35,379 bases of DNA from contig NZ_FRCL01000019.1 in the NCBI RefSeq assembly GCF_900142885.1, positions 1 to 35,379 on the forward strand, given 5' to 3'. The translations under genes were made by a program, and so were the position numbers. Shown here piece by piece: positions 6,971 to 16,371 of this stretch (position 1 is the first letter of the stretch; each line of letters opens with the position of its first letter). Under the pieces are notes generated by a model. That model ran no database searches. It was not told where the DNA came from and saw only the letters and a program-made list of their open reading frames with translations. The stretch is from Flavobacterium xinjiangense (lineage in GTDB: Bacteria; Bacteroidota; Bacteroidia; Flavobacteriales; Flavobacteriaceae).

Positions 6971-7813
6971 ATGGCAAAAATTAGTATCCTTGGTTGCGGT
7001 TGGTTGGGTTTCCCTTTGGCGAAAGCCTTGCTAAAAAAAGGATTTTCAGTGAATGGATCAACCACGACTTCTGAAAAAATTTCAGTATTAGAAAATGCAG
7101 GAGTCCGTCCTTTTTTAATAAATGTCACCCTGAGCGACCTCGAAGCGTCGGGGGAAGGGTCGCTTGACAGCAAAAGTGTTCCGGATATTATTGAAACTTT
7201 TTTGCAGGAAAGCAGCACTTTAATTATTGATATTCCGCCAAAACTAAGAGGACCCAACAAAGAAAGTTTTGTCGGAAAAATAGAATTACTGATTCCATTT
7301 ATAGAAAAATCTTTTGTTGAAAATGTTATTTTCGTTAGTTCCACATCTGTTTATGGAGAACAAAATGAAATTGTAACGGAAGAATCTCCACTGAATCCAG
7401 ATACGGAAAGCGGCAAACAATTAGTCGCAGCTGAACAGCGTTTGCAAAGTAACACTAATTTCAAAACTACTGTTCTTCGTTTTGCAGGTTTAATTGGCGA
7501 GGACCGACATCCAGTGAAATTTCTGGCGGGTCGTGAGAACCTCGATAATCCGGAAGCCTCTATAAATTTGATTCATCAGGAAGATTGTATTGGAATCATT
7601 CTAAAAATTATTCAAAACGATTCTTGGAACGAAACCTTCAATGCAGTAACGCCTTTTCATCCCTCCCGTTCCACTTATTACGGTCAAAAAGCTGCTGATT
7701 TGAATTTGGTTTTACCAAAATTCAATCATGAAAATACTTCTGTTGGGAAAACCATATCGAGTGATAAAATTGAGACTATTTTAAATTACACTTTTACCAA
7801 ACCAAATTTATAA
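6971..7813 (+). CDS. YeeZ-like NAD(P)-binding extended-SDR protein
   Basis: A 280-residue Rossmann protein starting MAKISILGCGWLGFPLAKAL, with the dinucleotide motif GCGWLG at 8-13 directly after the start; this is why ATG 6971 is preferred over TTG 6953. It has SDR landmarks (FVSSTSVYGE, VLRFAGLIG) of the NAD-dependent epimerase/dehydratase superfamily. The catalytic YxxxK is not visible where expected: the region reads ESGKQLVAAEQ. As in E. coli YeeZ-type proteins, this argues for an atypical or non-canonical enzyme. Residues about 51-67 are encoded by a GC-rich REP-like element (see separate entry). The next gene starts 1 bp after its stop. Reaction and substrate are unknown. Confidence 0.85.
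   Translation: MAKISILGCGWLGFPLAKALLKKGFSVNGSTTTSEKISVLENAGVRPFLINVTLSDLEASGEGSLDSKSVPDIIETFLQESSTLIIDIPPKLRGPNKESFVGKIELLIPFIEKSFVENVIFVSSTSVYGEQNEIVTEESPLNPDTESGKQLVAAEQRLQSNTNFKTTVLRFAGLIGEDRHPVKFLAGRENLDNPEASINLIHQEDCIGIILKIIQNDSWNETFNAVTPFHPSRSTYYGQKAADLNLVLPKFNHENTSVGKTISSDKIETILNYTFTKPNL
7124..7168. repeat. REP-like palindromic element inside a coding region
   Basis: A 45-bp stretch with roughly two-thirds G+C lies in AT-rich DNA. It contains CTGAGCG-n3-TCGAAG, the core of dispersed CTGAGCGnnGTCGAAG-type repeats that I recall from many Bacteroidetes genomes. AGCGACC at 7133-7139 pairs with GGTCGCT at 7158-7164, and GTCA at 7124-7127 with TGAC at 7165-7168 around a bulge. Length is a multiple of three and the reading frame stays open. 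Confidence 0.65.
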
Positions 7814-7814
7814 C

Positions 7815-8750
7815 GTGAGAACTAAAATTAAAAATGCGGTTTCGTCTAAAGTGAACTCGATTGGACTGCCGATATTAGCTTTGTGTTGGGTCAGTTTTTT
7901 TTGGGGCACCACTTGGATTGCATCAAAAGAAGGTGTAAAACATATGCCTGCCTTACAACTTGCCGCCATTAGACAATTCATTGGCGGTTTTCTCTATATT
8001 TCTTTTTTCTTGTTTAAAAAAACACCCTGGCCGAAAGGAAAACAATGGAAAACAATTATAATCCTGAGCATTCTAAATTTTGTCCTGAGCAACGGATTAA
8101 GCACTTGGGGCGTCAAGTATATTAGTAGCGGTTTAGGAGCTATTATTGGCGCCATTGTACCTTTATGGATCGTGATAATTAGTTTTTTTAGAGGTGAACG
8201 ACTAGTTCGATTAGCTGTAATTGGTTTAATAGTGAGTTTTGGTGGTATTTGTCTGATTTTTTACGATCATCTAAGCGATTTCATAAAACCCGATTTTAGA
8301 TTTGGGATTTTTATTTCACTTATTTCAACTTTAACATGGGCTTTTGGATCATTGTATACCAAGAAAAAAGCGGCTAGTTTTAATCCGTATTTTAGTTTAG
8401 GATTGCAGATGTTTCTCTCCAGCATCTTACTGTTTTCTTTTACCGGAGCCACTGGCACATCAGTACCCCTAAGTTCTATTCCTGCCATTTCCTGGTGGTC
8501 AATTGCCTATTTAGTTATTTTTGGCTCAGTTCTTACTTTCATTGCTTTTATTTATGCGCTGCAACATTTGCCGGCACAAATAAGTAGTATTTATGCCTAT
8601 ATAAATCCAATTATTGCTGTTATTTTAGGTGCTGTTATTTTTGGAGAAACGCTTAATGCTTCCATTGCAATAGGTGGTGGAGTAACCTTATTTGGATTAT
8701 ACATGGTGAATTATTCGTTGAGAAAAGGACGAAAATCAACAATTAGCTAA
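7815..8750 (+). CDS. EamA/DMT-family permease
   Basis: A 311-residue inner-membrane protein with ten hydrophobic segments in two EamA repeats: about 18-150 (starting LALCWVSFFWGTTWIASKEG) and about 162-300 (starting FISLISTLTWAFGSLYTKKK, ending PIIAVILGAVIFGETL). Members of the drug/metabolite transporter superfamily export or exchange small metabolites such as amino acids or nucleobases; the substrate cannot be told from sequence. The start is GTG 7815, 1 bp after the stop of the upstream gene, so both are probably on one transcript. A strong terminator follows at 8758-8793. Confidence 0.9.
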   Translation: MRTKIKNAVSSKVNSIGLPILALCWVSFFWGTTWIASKEGVKHMPALQLAAIRQFIGGFLYISFFLFKKTPWPKGKQWKTIIILSILNFVLSNGLSTWGVKYISSGLGAIIGAIVPLWIVIISFFRGERLVRLAVIGLIVSFGGICLIFYDHLSDFIKPDFRFGIFISLISTLTWAFGSLYTKKKAASFNPYFSLGLQMFLSSILLFSFTGATGTSVPLSSIPAISWWSIAYLVIFGSVLTFIAFIYALQHLPAQISSIYAYINPIIAVILGAVIFGETLNASIAIGGGVTLFGLYMVNYSLRKGRKSTIS

Positions 8751-8757
8751 CAAATAA

Positions 8758-8793
8758 AAAAGGTCCCATTTGCTTATACAAATGGAACCTTTT
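8758..8793. terminator. Bidirectional intrinsic terminator between convergent genes
   Basis: A 15-bp stem (AAAAGGTCCCATTTG against CAAATGGAACCTTTT, with a single G:U-type position) and a 6-nt loop. A and T tracts on both sides serve the permease and the convergent M13 peptidase. Confidence 0.85.
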
Positions 8794-8811
8794 GATAGTG
8801 TGAAATAATTT

Positions 8812-10875
8812 TTACCAGATTCTAACACGTTTTTCCGGTGCTATGTACATTCCGTCATTCGCTTGAATATTGAAAGCCTGATAAAAGGTATCTACATTTT
8901 GCAAAGGAACATAAGCACGGTACATTCCTGGTGAATGTGGGTCTGTTTTAACTTGGTTTTTCAATGCTTCATCACGTGTTTTTGAACGCCAAATTGTAGA
9001 CCAAGAAATAAAAAAACGTTGTTCTGGTGTGTACCCGTCAATTAATCCTGGATTTCCATTTTCTTTCAGATACAATTGCAAACCATCATAAGCCGCATTC
9101 ACTCCACCTAAATCTCCGATGTTCTCTCCAAGGGTAAATTTCCCATCCACAAATGTTCCAGGTATTGGTTGCAAGGCGCTATATTGTGCAGCAAGTGCTC
9201 CTGTCAATGCCGAAAATTGTTTTAAATCTTCAGCTGTCCACCAGTCTACCAGATTTCCATCGGCATTATATCTCGCTCCGGAATCATCAAAACCATGTGA
9301 AATTTCATGACCTATAACGCCCCCAATTCCACCATAATTTACCGCTTCATCCGCTTGATAATTGTAAAAAGGCGGTTGTAAAATAGCTGCCGGAAATACA
9401 ATTTCATTATTGGATGGATTGTAATACGCATTTACTGTTTGTGGAGACATCCCCCATTTTTCTTTATCAACCGGCTTGTTCAATTCGGCTATATTTTCAT
9501 CAAAGCGCCACTTTGCCATGCTTTTCGCATTATCAAAATAAGTTCCGCCTTCTTGAGGGCTTTTAATGGTCAAGGCCGAATAATCTTTCCATTTATCAGG
9601 ATACCCAATTTTTATTCTTGATTTATGCAATTTAGCAAGTGCACTAACCTTCGTTTCTGCAGACATCCAAGCTAAATTATTAATTCTGTTTTCGAAAGCT
9701 GAAAATATGTTTTTAATCATTTTTTCTGCTTTGGCTTTGGCTTCAGCCGGAAATTTTTTCTCCACATATAATTTTCCCAAAGCTTCTCCTACACTTCCAT
9801 TTATAGTTTGAAGCGCTCTTTCGTCACGTGGTCTTTGGCTTATTGCCCCAGTTAAAGTTCTTCCGTAAAACTCCCAGTTTGCATTTTCAATAGCAGTTGA
9901 TAATTGGCTAGAAGCCCTATTCAATAAACTCCAACGCATGTATGCTTTCCAATCTTCTATTTTGTTTTCTTTGAAAATAGTTTCTAAAGCCACCATATAT
10001 TTCGGTTGAGAAACGATTACGGTATCTGCTTTTGCCAATCCGATTTTTGTGAAATAAGTATTCCAATTGATAGACGGTGTTAATTTCTGAAGATCCTTAA
10101 TACTCATTGGATTATAAGACTTACGACGGTCCCGTCTTTCTACTCTGTCCATCCTTGGTTTAGACATCGCAATTTCAAGAGCCAGGATTTTTTCAGCATT
10201 CATTTTAGCGATTGCCGGTTTATCACCTAGATATTGCAACATTTTGGCAACGTGTAAAACATATTTTGCACGCTTCTCTTTTGAATCGGCATCTTCAGAA
10301 ACATAATAATCTCTGTCTGGCAAACCTACGCCGCCAGGACCTAAATTAATTACGTTTCTATTACTGTTCTTTGCATCCGTTCCAACACCGGCACCCATAA
10401 ATCCAATACCACCGATAGGTTCCATTTCGATTAACAGTGCTTCTAAATCTTTAGTATTTTTTACTGCATTTATCTTTTTTAAATATGGCTTTAAAGGATT
10501 TATTCCTAATTTATTTCTTCCAACCGTATCTAATATCGATTTGTATAGATTGATCGCTTTACCTTGATCCGTATTGGATTTATAAGCAGGATTTGTTGCA
10601 GCCTCTTTTAAAATTGCCAACGCATCATTATCTGTCTTTTGACGCAATTCATCAAAACTTCCCCAACGGGTTCTGTCACTTGGAATTTCCGTATTATTCA
10701 ACCAGGTTCCATTCACATAGCGAAAAAAATCATTGTTTGGTTTGACACTTTTATCCATGTAATTAACATTAATTCCAGGCTCTTTAGTTACCGGAGCGTT
10801 CTGTGCCTGACTAATTGTAAAACCTAAAATTGCAGGAATGACAAAAAGTAAATGCTTATTCGTATTTTTTTTCAT
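8812..10875 (-). CDS. pepO: M13-family zinc metallopeptidase (neprilysin/PepO-like), copy 1
   Basis: A 687-residue secreted endopeptidase. A signal peptide ends near ISQAQ (about residue 25). The N-terminal M13 domain opens with NDFFRYVNGTWLNNTEIPSD. The zinc site is HEISH at about 523-527 with the third ligand Glu584 in ENIGDLGG, and NAYYNPSNNEIVFPAAILQPPF supplies the substrate-binding NAYY. It ends in Arg-Ile-Trp; the Cys of the eukaryotic CxxW terminus is absent, as usual in bacteria. It acts in the periplasm or at the surface on oligopeptides. It lies directly after a second M13 gene of about 80% identity in the last 165 residues, separated by a terminator and a promoter, so the two are separately transcribed. 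Confidence 0.95.
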   Translation of the reverse strand: MKKNTNKHLLFVIPAILGFTISQAQNAPVTKEPGINVNYMDKSVKPNNDFFRYVNGTWLNNTEIPSDRTRWGSFDELRQKTDNDALAILKEAATNPAYKSNTDQGKAINLYKSILDTVGRNKLGINPLKPYLKKINAVKNTKDLEALLIEMEPIGGIGFMGAGVGTDAKNSNRNVINLGPGGVGLPDRDYYVSEDADSKEKRAKYVLHVAKMLQYLGDKPAIAKMNAEKILALEIAMSKPRMDRVERRDRRKSYNPMSIKDLQKLTPSINWNTYFTKIGLAKADTVIVSQPKYMVALETIFKENKIEDWKAYMRWSLLNRASSQLSTAIENANWEFYGRTLTGAISQRPRDERALQTINGSVGEALGKLYVEKKFPAEAKAKAEKMIKNIFSAFENRINNLAWMSAETKVSALAKLHKSRIKIGYPDKWKDYSALTIKSPQEGGTYFDNAKSMAKWRFDENIAELNKPVDKEKWGMSPQTVNAYYNPSNNEIVFPAAILQPPFYNYQADEAVNYGGIGGVIGHEISHGFDDSGARYNADGNLVDWWTAEDLKQFSALTGALAAQYSALQPIPGTFVDGKFTLGENIGDLGGVNAAYDGLQLYLKENGNPGLIDGYTPEQRFFISWSTIWRSKTRDEALKNQVKTDPHSPGMYRAYVPLQNVDTFYQAFNIQANDGMYIAPEKRVRIW

Positions 10876-10901
10876 TTTTTATAGTTAATTAGTTATTATC
10901 A

Positions 10902-10909
10902 CAAAGCTA
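10902..10909 (-). promoter_or_regulatory. -7 promoter box for M13 peptidase copy 1
   Basis: On the minus strand TAGCTTTG, a perfect TAnnTTTG, lies 26 bp upstream of the ATG. Flanking sequence (TTTAACAAAA upstream) also occurs before copy 2, so the promoter region was duplicated with the gene. Confidence 0.55.
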
Positions 10910-11003
10910 TCAATAAAACTTTTAAATTTTGTTAAATTATACTGGAATTAAAGCAGGACAAATAAATCTTTTCTGACTTTTTTAGTTTTCTGGCTTTACA
11001 TAA

Positions 11004-11035
11004 AAAAACCCATTCAGTTGAGTGAATGGGTTTTT
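11004..11035. terminator. Intrinsic terminator between the two M13 genes
   Basis: A perfect 13-bp stem (AAAAACCCATTCA / TGAATGGGTTTTT) with a 6-nt loop. It sits just after the stop of copy 2 on the minus strand and gives a T tract in that direction. Confidence 0.85.
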
Positions 11036-11053
11036 ATGCAAATTAATTATAGA

Positions 11054-13105
11054 TTACCAAATTTTTACTCTGCTACTTGGTTCAACATACATTCCGTCGC
11101 CTTTTTGAATTCCAAAAGCTTTATAAAACTCATCCAGATTTTGAATTGGCACATACGCACGATACATTCCCGGAGAATGCGGGTCTGTTTTTACTTGGCT
11201 TTTTAAAGCTTCATCACGCATTTTTGTGCGCCAAACGGTTGTCCAAGAGATAAAGAAACGTTGTTCAGGAGTAAATCCGTCGATTAATCCTGGATTTCCG
11301 TTTTCTTTTAGATACATCTGTAATCCGTCAAAAGCAGCATTTACACCACCTAAATCACCTATGTTTTCACCCAAAGTAAATTTCCCGTCCACATGAATTC
11401 CAGGCAATGGTTCCAAAGCGCTGTATTGATTGGCTAACGAAGTCCCAAGGGTTGTAAATTGTTTTAAATCCTCAGCTGTCCACCAATCTACAAGATTTCC
11501 ATCTGCATTGTATCGGGCGCCGGAATCATCAAATCCATGAGAAATTTCGTGTCCGATTACCGCTCCAATTCCACCATAATTTACTGCTTCATCTGCTTGA
11601 TAATTGTAAAAAGGAGGTTGCAAAATAGCTGCTGGAAACACAATCTCGTTATAAGAAGGATTGTAATAGGCATTTACCGTTTGTGGCGACATTCCCCATT
11701 CTGTTTTATCAACTGGCTTTTTAAGTTTATCTAATGATTCTTGAAAATTCCAACGAGAAAGATTTTGAACATTTTCAAAGAAACTTCCTCCTTCTTCCGT
11801 ACTTGCAATTTTCAAAGCAGAATAGTCTTTCCATTTGTCTGGATATCCAATTTTGACTGTGATTTTATTTAATTTCTCAACGGCTTTAACTTTAGTTGCT
11901 TCAGACATCCAAGTCAAATTATTGATTCTGTTTTGGTACGCCAAAATCACATTTTTAATCATTTTCTCTGCTTTTGCTTTTGCTTCAGCAGGAAACATTT
12001 TTTCAACGTATAATTTTCCTAAGGCTTCTCCAATGGTGTTATTAACGGTTTGCAAAGCTCGGTCTTCACGAGGTCTTTGTTTGATTGCACCAGTCAACGC
12101 TTTTCCATAAAAGTCAAAATTAGCAACTTCAATTTTAGTTGACAGTTGACCGCTGGATTTATTTAGCAAAGACCATTTTAGGTATTCTTTCCAGTCCGCT
12201 ACTTTGTTTTCTTTAAAAACAGTTTGAAGCGCTTTCATGTATCTTGGTTGGTTAACGTTTACCGTATCTAATTTTGTAAAACCGATACCTGAAAAATAAT
12301 TTTTCCAATTGATTGCAGGTGTCATTTTCTGTAAATCAGCGATAGACGTTGGATTGTATTGCAATCTGTCATCTCTACGTTCTACTCTATCCAATCTTGG
12401 GTTAGACAATGCTGTTTCTAAAGCTAAAATTTTAATCGCGCTTTGCTTCGCTTTTGCAGGGCTTTCACCAATAAACTGTAACATTCGTTCTACGTGAAGC
12501 ACATATTTATCTCTTTTTTCTTTAGAATCTTTATCCTCAGAAGAATAATAATCTTTATCAGGCAAACCTAATCTACCTACGCCAAGGTTAACAGAATTTT
12601 TATTGCTGTTTTTTTCATCGGCACCAACTCCTACTCCAAAAAAGCCAATCCCACCGACTGGTTCCATTTCAACCAATACTTTTTGTAAATCCTGAATGTT
12701 TTTTATCGCATCAATTTTTGCCAAATATTTTTTTAATGGTTCAATTCCTTTTTTATCTCTTGCTACAGTATCCAAAACAGATTTGAAAAGACTAATGGCT
12801 TTCCCTTGATCTGTATTTGATTTGTACATCGGGTTTTTTGAAGCTTCCTTCAATATATCCAATGCGTCTTTATCCGTTTTTTTAAGCAATTCATTAAAAC
12901 TTCCCCATGAAGTCCTGTCGCTTGGAATCTCCGTTTTGTCCAACCAAGCTCCATTTACAAATCGGAAAAAATCATCATTTGACCTGACTTTTTTATCCAT
13001 ATTAAAAATATTAATACCGGGTTGCGCGTGCACTGGAACACTTTGTGCATGACTAATAGTGAGTCCAAAGATTGCCGGAATCACAAAAAGAAACTGTTTT
13101 TTCAT
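11054..13105 (-). CDS. pepO: M13-family zinc metallopeptidase (neprilysin/PepO-like), copy 2
   Basis: A 683-residue paralogue of the downstream M13 gene. MKKQFLFVIPAIFGLTISHA is a clean signal peptide. HEISH is at about 519-523, ENIGDLGG follows, and the protein ends Lys-Ile-Trp. A reading frame ten codons longer begins at 13135, but its codons overlap a perfect -7 box at 13133-13140, so ATG 13103-13105 is the start. Sequence differences from copy 1 are spread over the whole protein with all zinc and substrate residues kept, so this looks like an old tandem duplication with both copies functional and perhaps different peptide preferences. Confidence 0.95.
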   Translation of the reverse strand: MKKQFLFVIPAIFGLTISHAQSVPVHAQPGINIFNMDKKVRSNDDFFRFVNGAWLDKTEIPSDRTSWGSFNELLKKTDKDALDILKEASKNPMYKSNTDQGKAISLFKSVLDTVARDKKGIEPLKKYLAKIDAIKNIQDLQKVLVEMEPVGGIGFFGVGVGADEKNSNKNSVNLGVGRLGLPDKDYYSSEDKDSKEKRDKYVLHVERMLQFIGESPAKAKQSAIKILALETALSNPRLDRVERRDDRLQYNPTSIADLQKMTPAINWKNYFSGIGFTKLDTVNVNQPRYMKALQTVFKENKVADWKEYLKWSLLNKSSGQLSTKIEVANFDFYGKALTGAIKQRPREDRALQTVNNTIGEALGKLYVEKMFPAEAKAKAEKMIKNVILAYQNRINNLTWMSEATKVKAVEKLNKITVKIGYPDKWKDYSALKIASTEEGGSFFENVQNLSRWNFQESLDKLKKPVDKTEWGMSPQTVNAYYNPSYNEIVFPAAILQPPFYNYQADEAVNYGGIGAVIGHEISHGFDDSGARYNADGNLVDWWTAEDLKQFTTLGTSLANQYSALEPLPGIHVDGKFTLGENIGDLGGVNAAFDGLQMYLKENGNPGLIDGFTPEQRFFISWTTVWRTKMRDEALKSQVKTDPHSPGMYRAYVPIQNLDEFYKAFGIQKGDGMYVEPSSRVKIW

Positions 13106-13132
13106 TTTTATATAATGGTTTAGACGTATACA

Positions 13133-13140
13133 CAAACTTA
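13133..13140 (-). promoter_or_regulatory. -7 promoter box for M13 peptidase copy 2
   Basis: On the minus strand TAAGTTTG matches TAnnTTTG perfectly. The expected start of transcription is near 13125, about 20 nt before ATG 13105. Confidence 0.55.
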
Positions 13141-13941
13141 TTGATAATTTTTTTAATTTTTGTTAAATTTCACACTGAAACTACATTTTGTTAAATAGTC
13201 CTAATCGACAATTCCTTTTTGTGTTTTAAATCAAATCGCTATGACATTGGTGTTTTTCAATTTTGAAACTCTACGCTTCGTTTTTAATCGAAATATCATT
13301 TTTTTACTGATTTTTCATCTATTTTATCAGAAAAATAGCGATGCCAGGCAAATAATCACTAACTTTAATACGCAAAAAAGCTTACACCAGCAAAACCCAT
13401 AAAAAGACTGGAATGAAAGTCCGCTCGTTTTTTCTTTAAAAAAATGGATTTGGTCGTAGGTTTAATACAGCAAGATAGCACCTAACTTTTGATGATTCGG
13501 ACTTGCAAAATAAATTCGATAATAAAATAGTACGGCGCTTCCATCAATAAAAGCAGGAACACGAATAGAAAAATTTAAATATTGGTCACCCACCAAAGAC
13601 TTAGTTATAGTATTACAAAAATACATGCTGTTGCACTAAGTTATTTTTGGTTTTCTTTAATTAAAAAGCAGTTGCCGAAATCAACAAGAATGTGCTACTT
13701 TACAAGACTAACTTCATTCTTACACATTTTATCGACATGCTATCAAAACAAAATTGTAATTACGATAAAACTATTTTTCAAGGTAGTTGAATTCAAAAAA
13801 TAGCGATGGAACAAAGCCAATGGCTATAAATAAGGAAACAGAAAAAAAATATTTTATGGAATTGATTAAAATTTCTTAGTCGTACCTGAATAGACATTTT
13901 TATCTCCTACACACTGTCAATTAGTAATAAAAAAAGAAATT
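13141..13941. other. Long intergenic region without a convincing gene
   Basis: About 800 bp between the divergent M13 and TonB-receptor genes. I see no tRNA, no clear terminator and no strong promoter for the receptor. The 13-mer AAAAATAGCGATG occurs twice (13331-13343 and 13796-13808). A 54-codon minus-strand frame (13462-13626) has protein-like text and may be a gene relic. The plus-strand frame at 13582-13803 looks like chance. Confidence 0.5.
13462..13626 (-). pseudogene. Possible gene relic or small ORF, unrecognised
   Basis: A 54-codon frame from ATG 13624-13626 to TAA 13462-13464. Its text is unlike random AT-rich translation (for example YLNFSIRVPAFIDGSAVLFY and ASPNHQKLGAILLY) and its codons look used. 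An in-frame TAG sits just upstream. I do not recognise a family. It may be the 3' end of a decayed gene or chance. Confidence 0.2.
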
Positions 13942-16260
13942 ATGAAAAAATCTTTATTTATTATATTGGTTCTCACAGTAAATATAGTTTTTGCACAACA
14001 AATAGTAACTGGCGTAATAACCGACGAAACAAACAGACCTATTGACAGTGTAGAAATTAGTGTGAAAAATACAGCCTTGAAAACTTTTACAGATGAGCAA
14101 GGACGGTATTCAATTGAAGTACCGGAAGTTGCAGCAACACTTGAATTTACAAAAAAAAATTTCAAAGTGCAAGTAGTTGAAATCAAAAAAGATATAACAA
14201 ACTTGAACATAACTCTGATTGCCAGCGTTGATTTTTTTGAACTCACGCTCGAAGAACTAATGAATGTTGAAGTTATAACTGCTTCTAAAAAGCCAGAAAA
14301 TCAAAAAATTGCACCTGCAACAATTTATGTTGTTACTGAAAAAGATATTATTGAAAACGGCTACACTGATTTAACAAATTTATTGGAAAACGTTCCAGGT
14401 GTCGTAGCTATAAGAACTGACCATTTTACTTTTGGCGGACAACGTGGTTTTTTAAGTAATTTTTCGCAAACGCTATTGTTGGTAAATGGACGGGAAATGC
14501 AAAATTTATTTGCTTCCGAAACATTTATTTCAACACAATTTGCAACGCATAATATAAAACAAGTTGAAATCCTACAAGGTCCCGCTTCGGCACTTTATGG
14601 TGCAAATGCTTTGGTTGGTGTTATTAATATCATTACAAAAAATGGTTCCTCCGATTATGATGAAATACAGTATCGTACTGAATTTGGAACTCAAGGAACT
14701 CAAGCACAAAGCATCGTTTTTGGAAAAAATATAAATGATTTTCGTATTAGTGGGAGCTTTAGATATTTCCGTAGCAATCTTTGGGATTATAAAGATTTTG
14801 TAAAAGATACCGTAAATTTCAGACAAGGAGTTCCTTCTAAAGCGTTTCCCATAAACCAAGAATTTAAGCAAAACAGCTGGTCTCTTCCGTATGCGGCTAA
14901 AATTTCTTACAAAGGTTTATATCTAGGAATAGAGGGTTATGAGCTTAAAGGCAGTAAAGGGCTAGAAAACATCTCGTTAGATTATATTAATCAAAGTGAT
15001 TTCCGTCAATTAGCCCTGTATTATGCCGGTATAGAAAAAAAAATTAGTGCCAAACTTAAAATTAATGCAGAACTTCAATTTTATAAAGAAAGATTTTGGG
15101 GCGTAAACTACACTTTCGACAATGTGATATACGACACTCTTGTAAAAAATGGGCATAATCCGGAATTACCCCTTACGGATCAAGAAATCAAAGACAATTT
15201 TATGATGGCCTACTCACAGCAATCGAGTTCAGGTTCCAAACGATATAAAGGAAGTATTCAATTAGATTATGTTCCAAATCAAACCTTATCTATTATCGGT
15301 GGGTATACATTTGATATGTTTGATTTATTAGGTTTATCTCTTTCAACAGATAAATTAAATCCTAGTTTTGATGAAACACGCGCTATCGAAAATAGAATGC
15401 GCAAACCATTTTTTAGACAATACAAAAATTCATTGTTTTTACAATTGCAAAAAACACTATTTGATAAATTATATGTCACACTAGGCGGACGATTTGATTA
15501 TCACAATATCTATAAATCCATCCTTACCTTTCGCAGTGGTTTGGTTTACACACCATTTAAAAAAACTTCGATACGATTTCTTTTTGGACAAGCTTTCAGG
15601 GAACCTAATATTTTTGAACTCGGTGCTTCATCAGCAAAAAATGTGGTAAATGAACTTGATCCGGCACGTATGAATACTTTTGAAGTTGGAATTAATCAAT
15701 CATTTACGAGTAATTTATTAGCAAATATTGTTGCCTACAAGAACATAGCAACAAATTTTATTGAACCTACTGAAACGGGGGGATTCATAAATTCAGATAA
15801 TGTAATAAATGTCTTTGGTATTGAAAGCCAACTTTTTTATAAAACAGGAAACTTTAGAACTGAAATTGGTTACTCCTATGTCAAAAAAGATGCTGATGAT
15901 TATGCAGGTGTCAGTACCGTAAATCTGGGCGTTTATCCCCATAGAATAACCGGAGGTTTGACTTTTAATGCAACTGATAACTTTACAATCAATTCAAGAA
16001 TTAATTATTATTCTCAAATTCAAGCAAAACATGGTAATAAGGATGTTACACAAATAATTACCATTCCAGCTTTTGCTAAGGTAGATTTGACATTTTCTTA
16101 TGTAAAAATAAAAGTATACGATGCCGAAATTACTACTCAATTACTTGTTACGAATGTGTTTGATTCAACAATTTACCAACCTAATATAAGAATAGGCGGC
16201 CCAAAACAATTTTTACAGCATGGACGTCAACTATTTTGCAATTTAGTAGTTAGATTTTAA
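13942..16260 (+). CDS. TonB-dependent outer-membrane receptor
   Basis: A 772-residue receptor. Signal peptide MKKSLFIILVLTVNIVFAQ; carboxypeptidase-regulatory-like beta sandwich at about 22-95 (VTGVITDETNRPIDSVEISV); plug at about 105-235 with NLLENVPGVVAI, a QTLLLVNGREM strand and QVEILQGPASALYGANALVG; then a 22-strand-type barrel to the C-terminal Phe (LVVRF). It imports a ligand through the outer membrane using TonB energy. The text resembles siderophore/vitamin-type receptors (colicin I receptor group) rather than SusC, and no SusD partner is present. Sco1 and feoAB lie downstream, hinting at metal, but each has its own promoter and the receptor has no visible Fur site. Ligand unknown. 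Confidence 0.9.
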   Translation: MKKSLFIILVLTVNIVFAQQIVTGVITDETNRPIDSVEISVKNTALKTFTDEQGRYSIEVPEVAATLEFTKKNFKVQVVEIKKDITNLNITLIASVDFFELTLEELMNVEVITASKKPENQKIAPATIYVVTEKDIIENGYTDLTNLLENVPGVVAIRTDHFTFGGQRGFLSNFSQTLLLVNGREMQNLFASETFISTQFATHNIKQVEILQGPASALYGANALVGVINIITKNGSSDYDEIQYRTEFGTQGTQAQSIVFGKNINDFRISGSFRYFRSNLWDYKDFVKDTVNFRQGVPSKAFPINQEFKQNSWSLPYAAKISYKGLYLGIEGYELKGSKGLENISLDYINQSDFRQLALYYAGIEKKISAKLKINAELQFYKERFWGVNYTFDNVIYDTLVKNGHNPELPLTDQEIKDNFMMAYSQQSSSGSKRYKGSIQLDYVPNQTLSIIGGYTFDMFDLLGLSLSTDKLNPSFDETRAIENRMRKPFFRQYKNSLFLQLQKTLFDKLYVTLGGRFDYHNIYKSILTFRSGLVYTPFKKTSIRFLFGQAFREPNIFELGASSAKNVVNELDPARMNTFEVGINQSFTSNLLANIVAYKNIATNFIEPTETGGFINSDNVINVFGIESQLFYKTGNFRTEIGYSYVKKDADDYAGVSTVNLGVYPHRITGGLTFNATDNFTINSRINYYSQIQAKHGNKDVTQIITIPAFAKVDLTFSYVKIKVYDAEITTQLLVTNVFDSTIYQPNIRIGGPKQFLQHGRQLFCNLVVRF

Positions 16261-16371
16261 AAATGATAAAGAAAAGCACTCGTATTTGTATAAAAAACCG
16301 CTGTTTTTAATTTTTTTGATATTCAAATTTGACAAAATTAAAAGACATTCTTTTTTAAAATTACCTTTTCG

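Noticed and set aside
13582..13803. 73-codon plus-strand frame in the 0.8-kb gap
   Set aside because: Text is low in charged residues and looks random, codons are not typical, and no promoter box precedes it.
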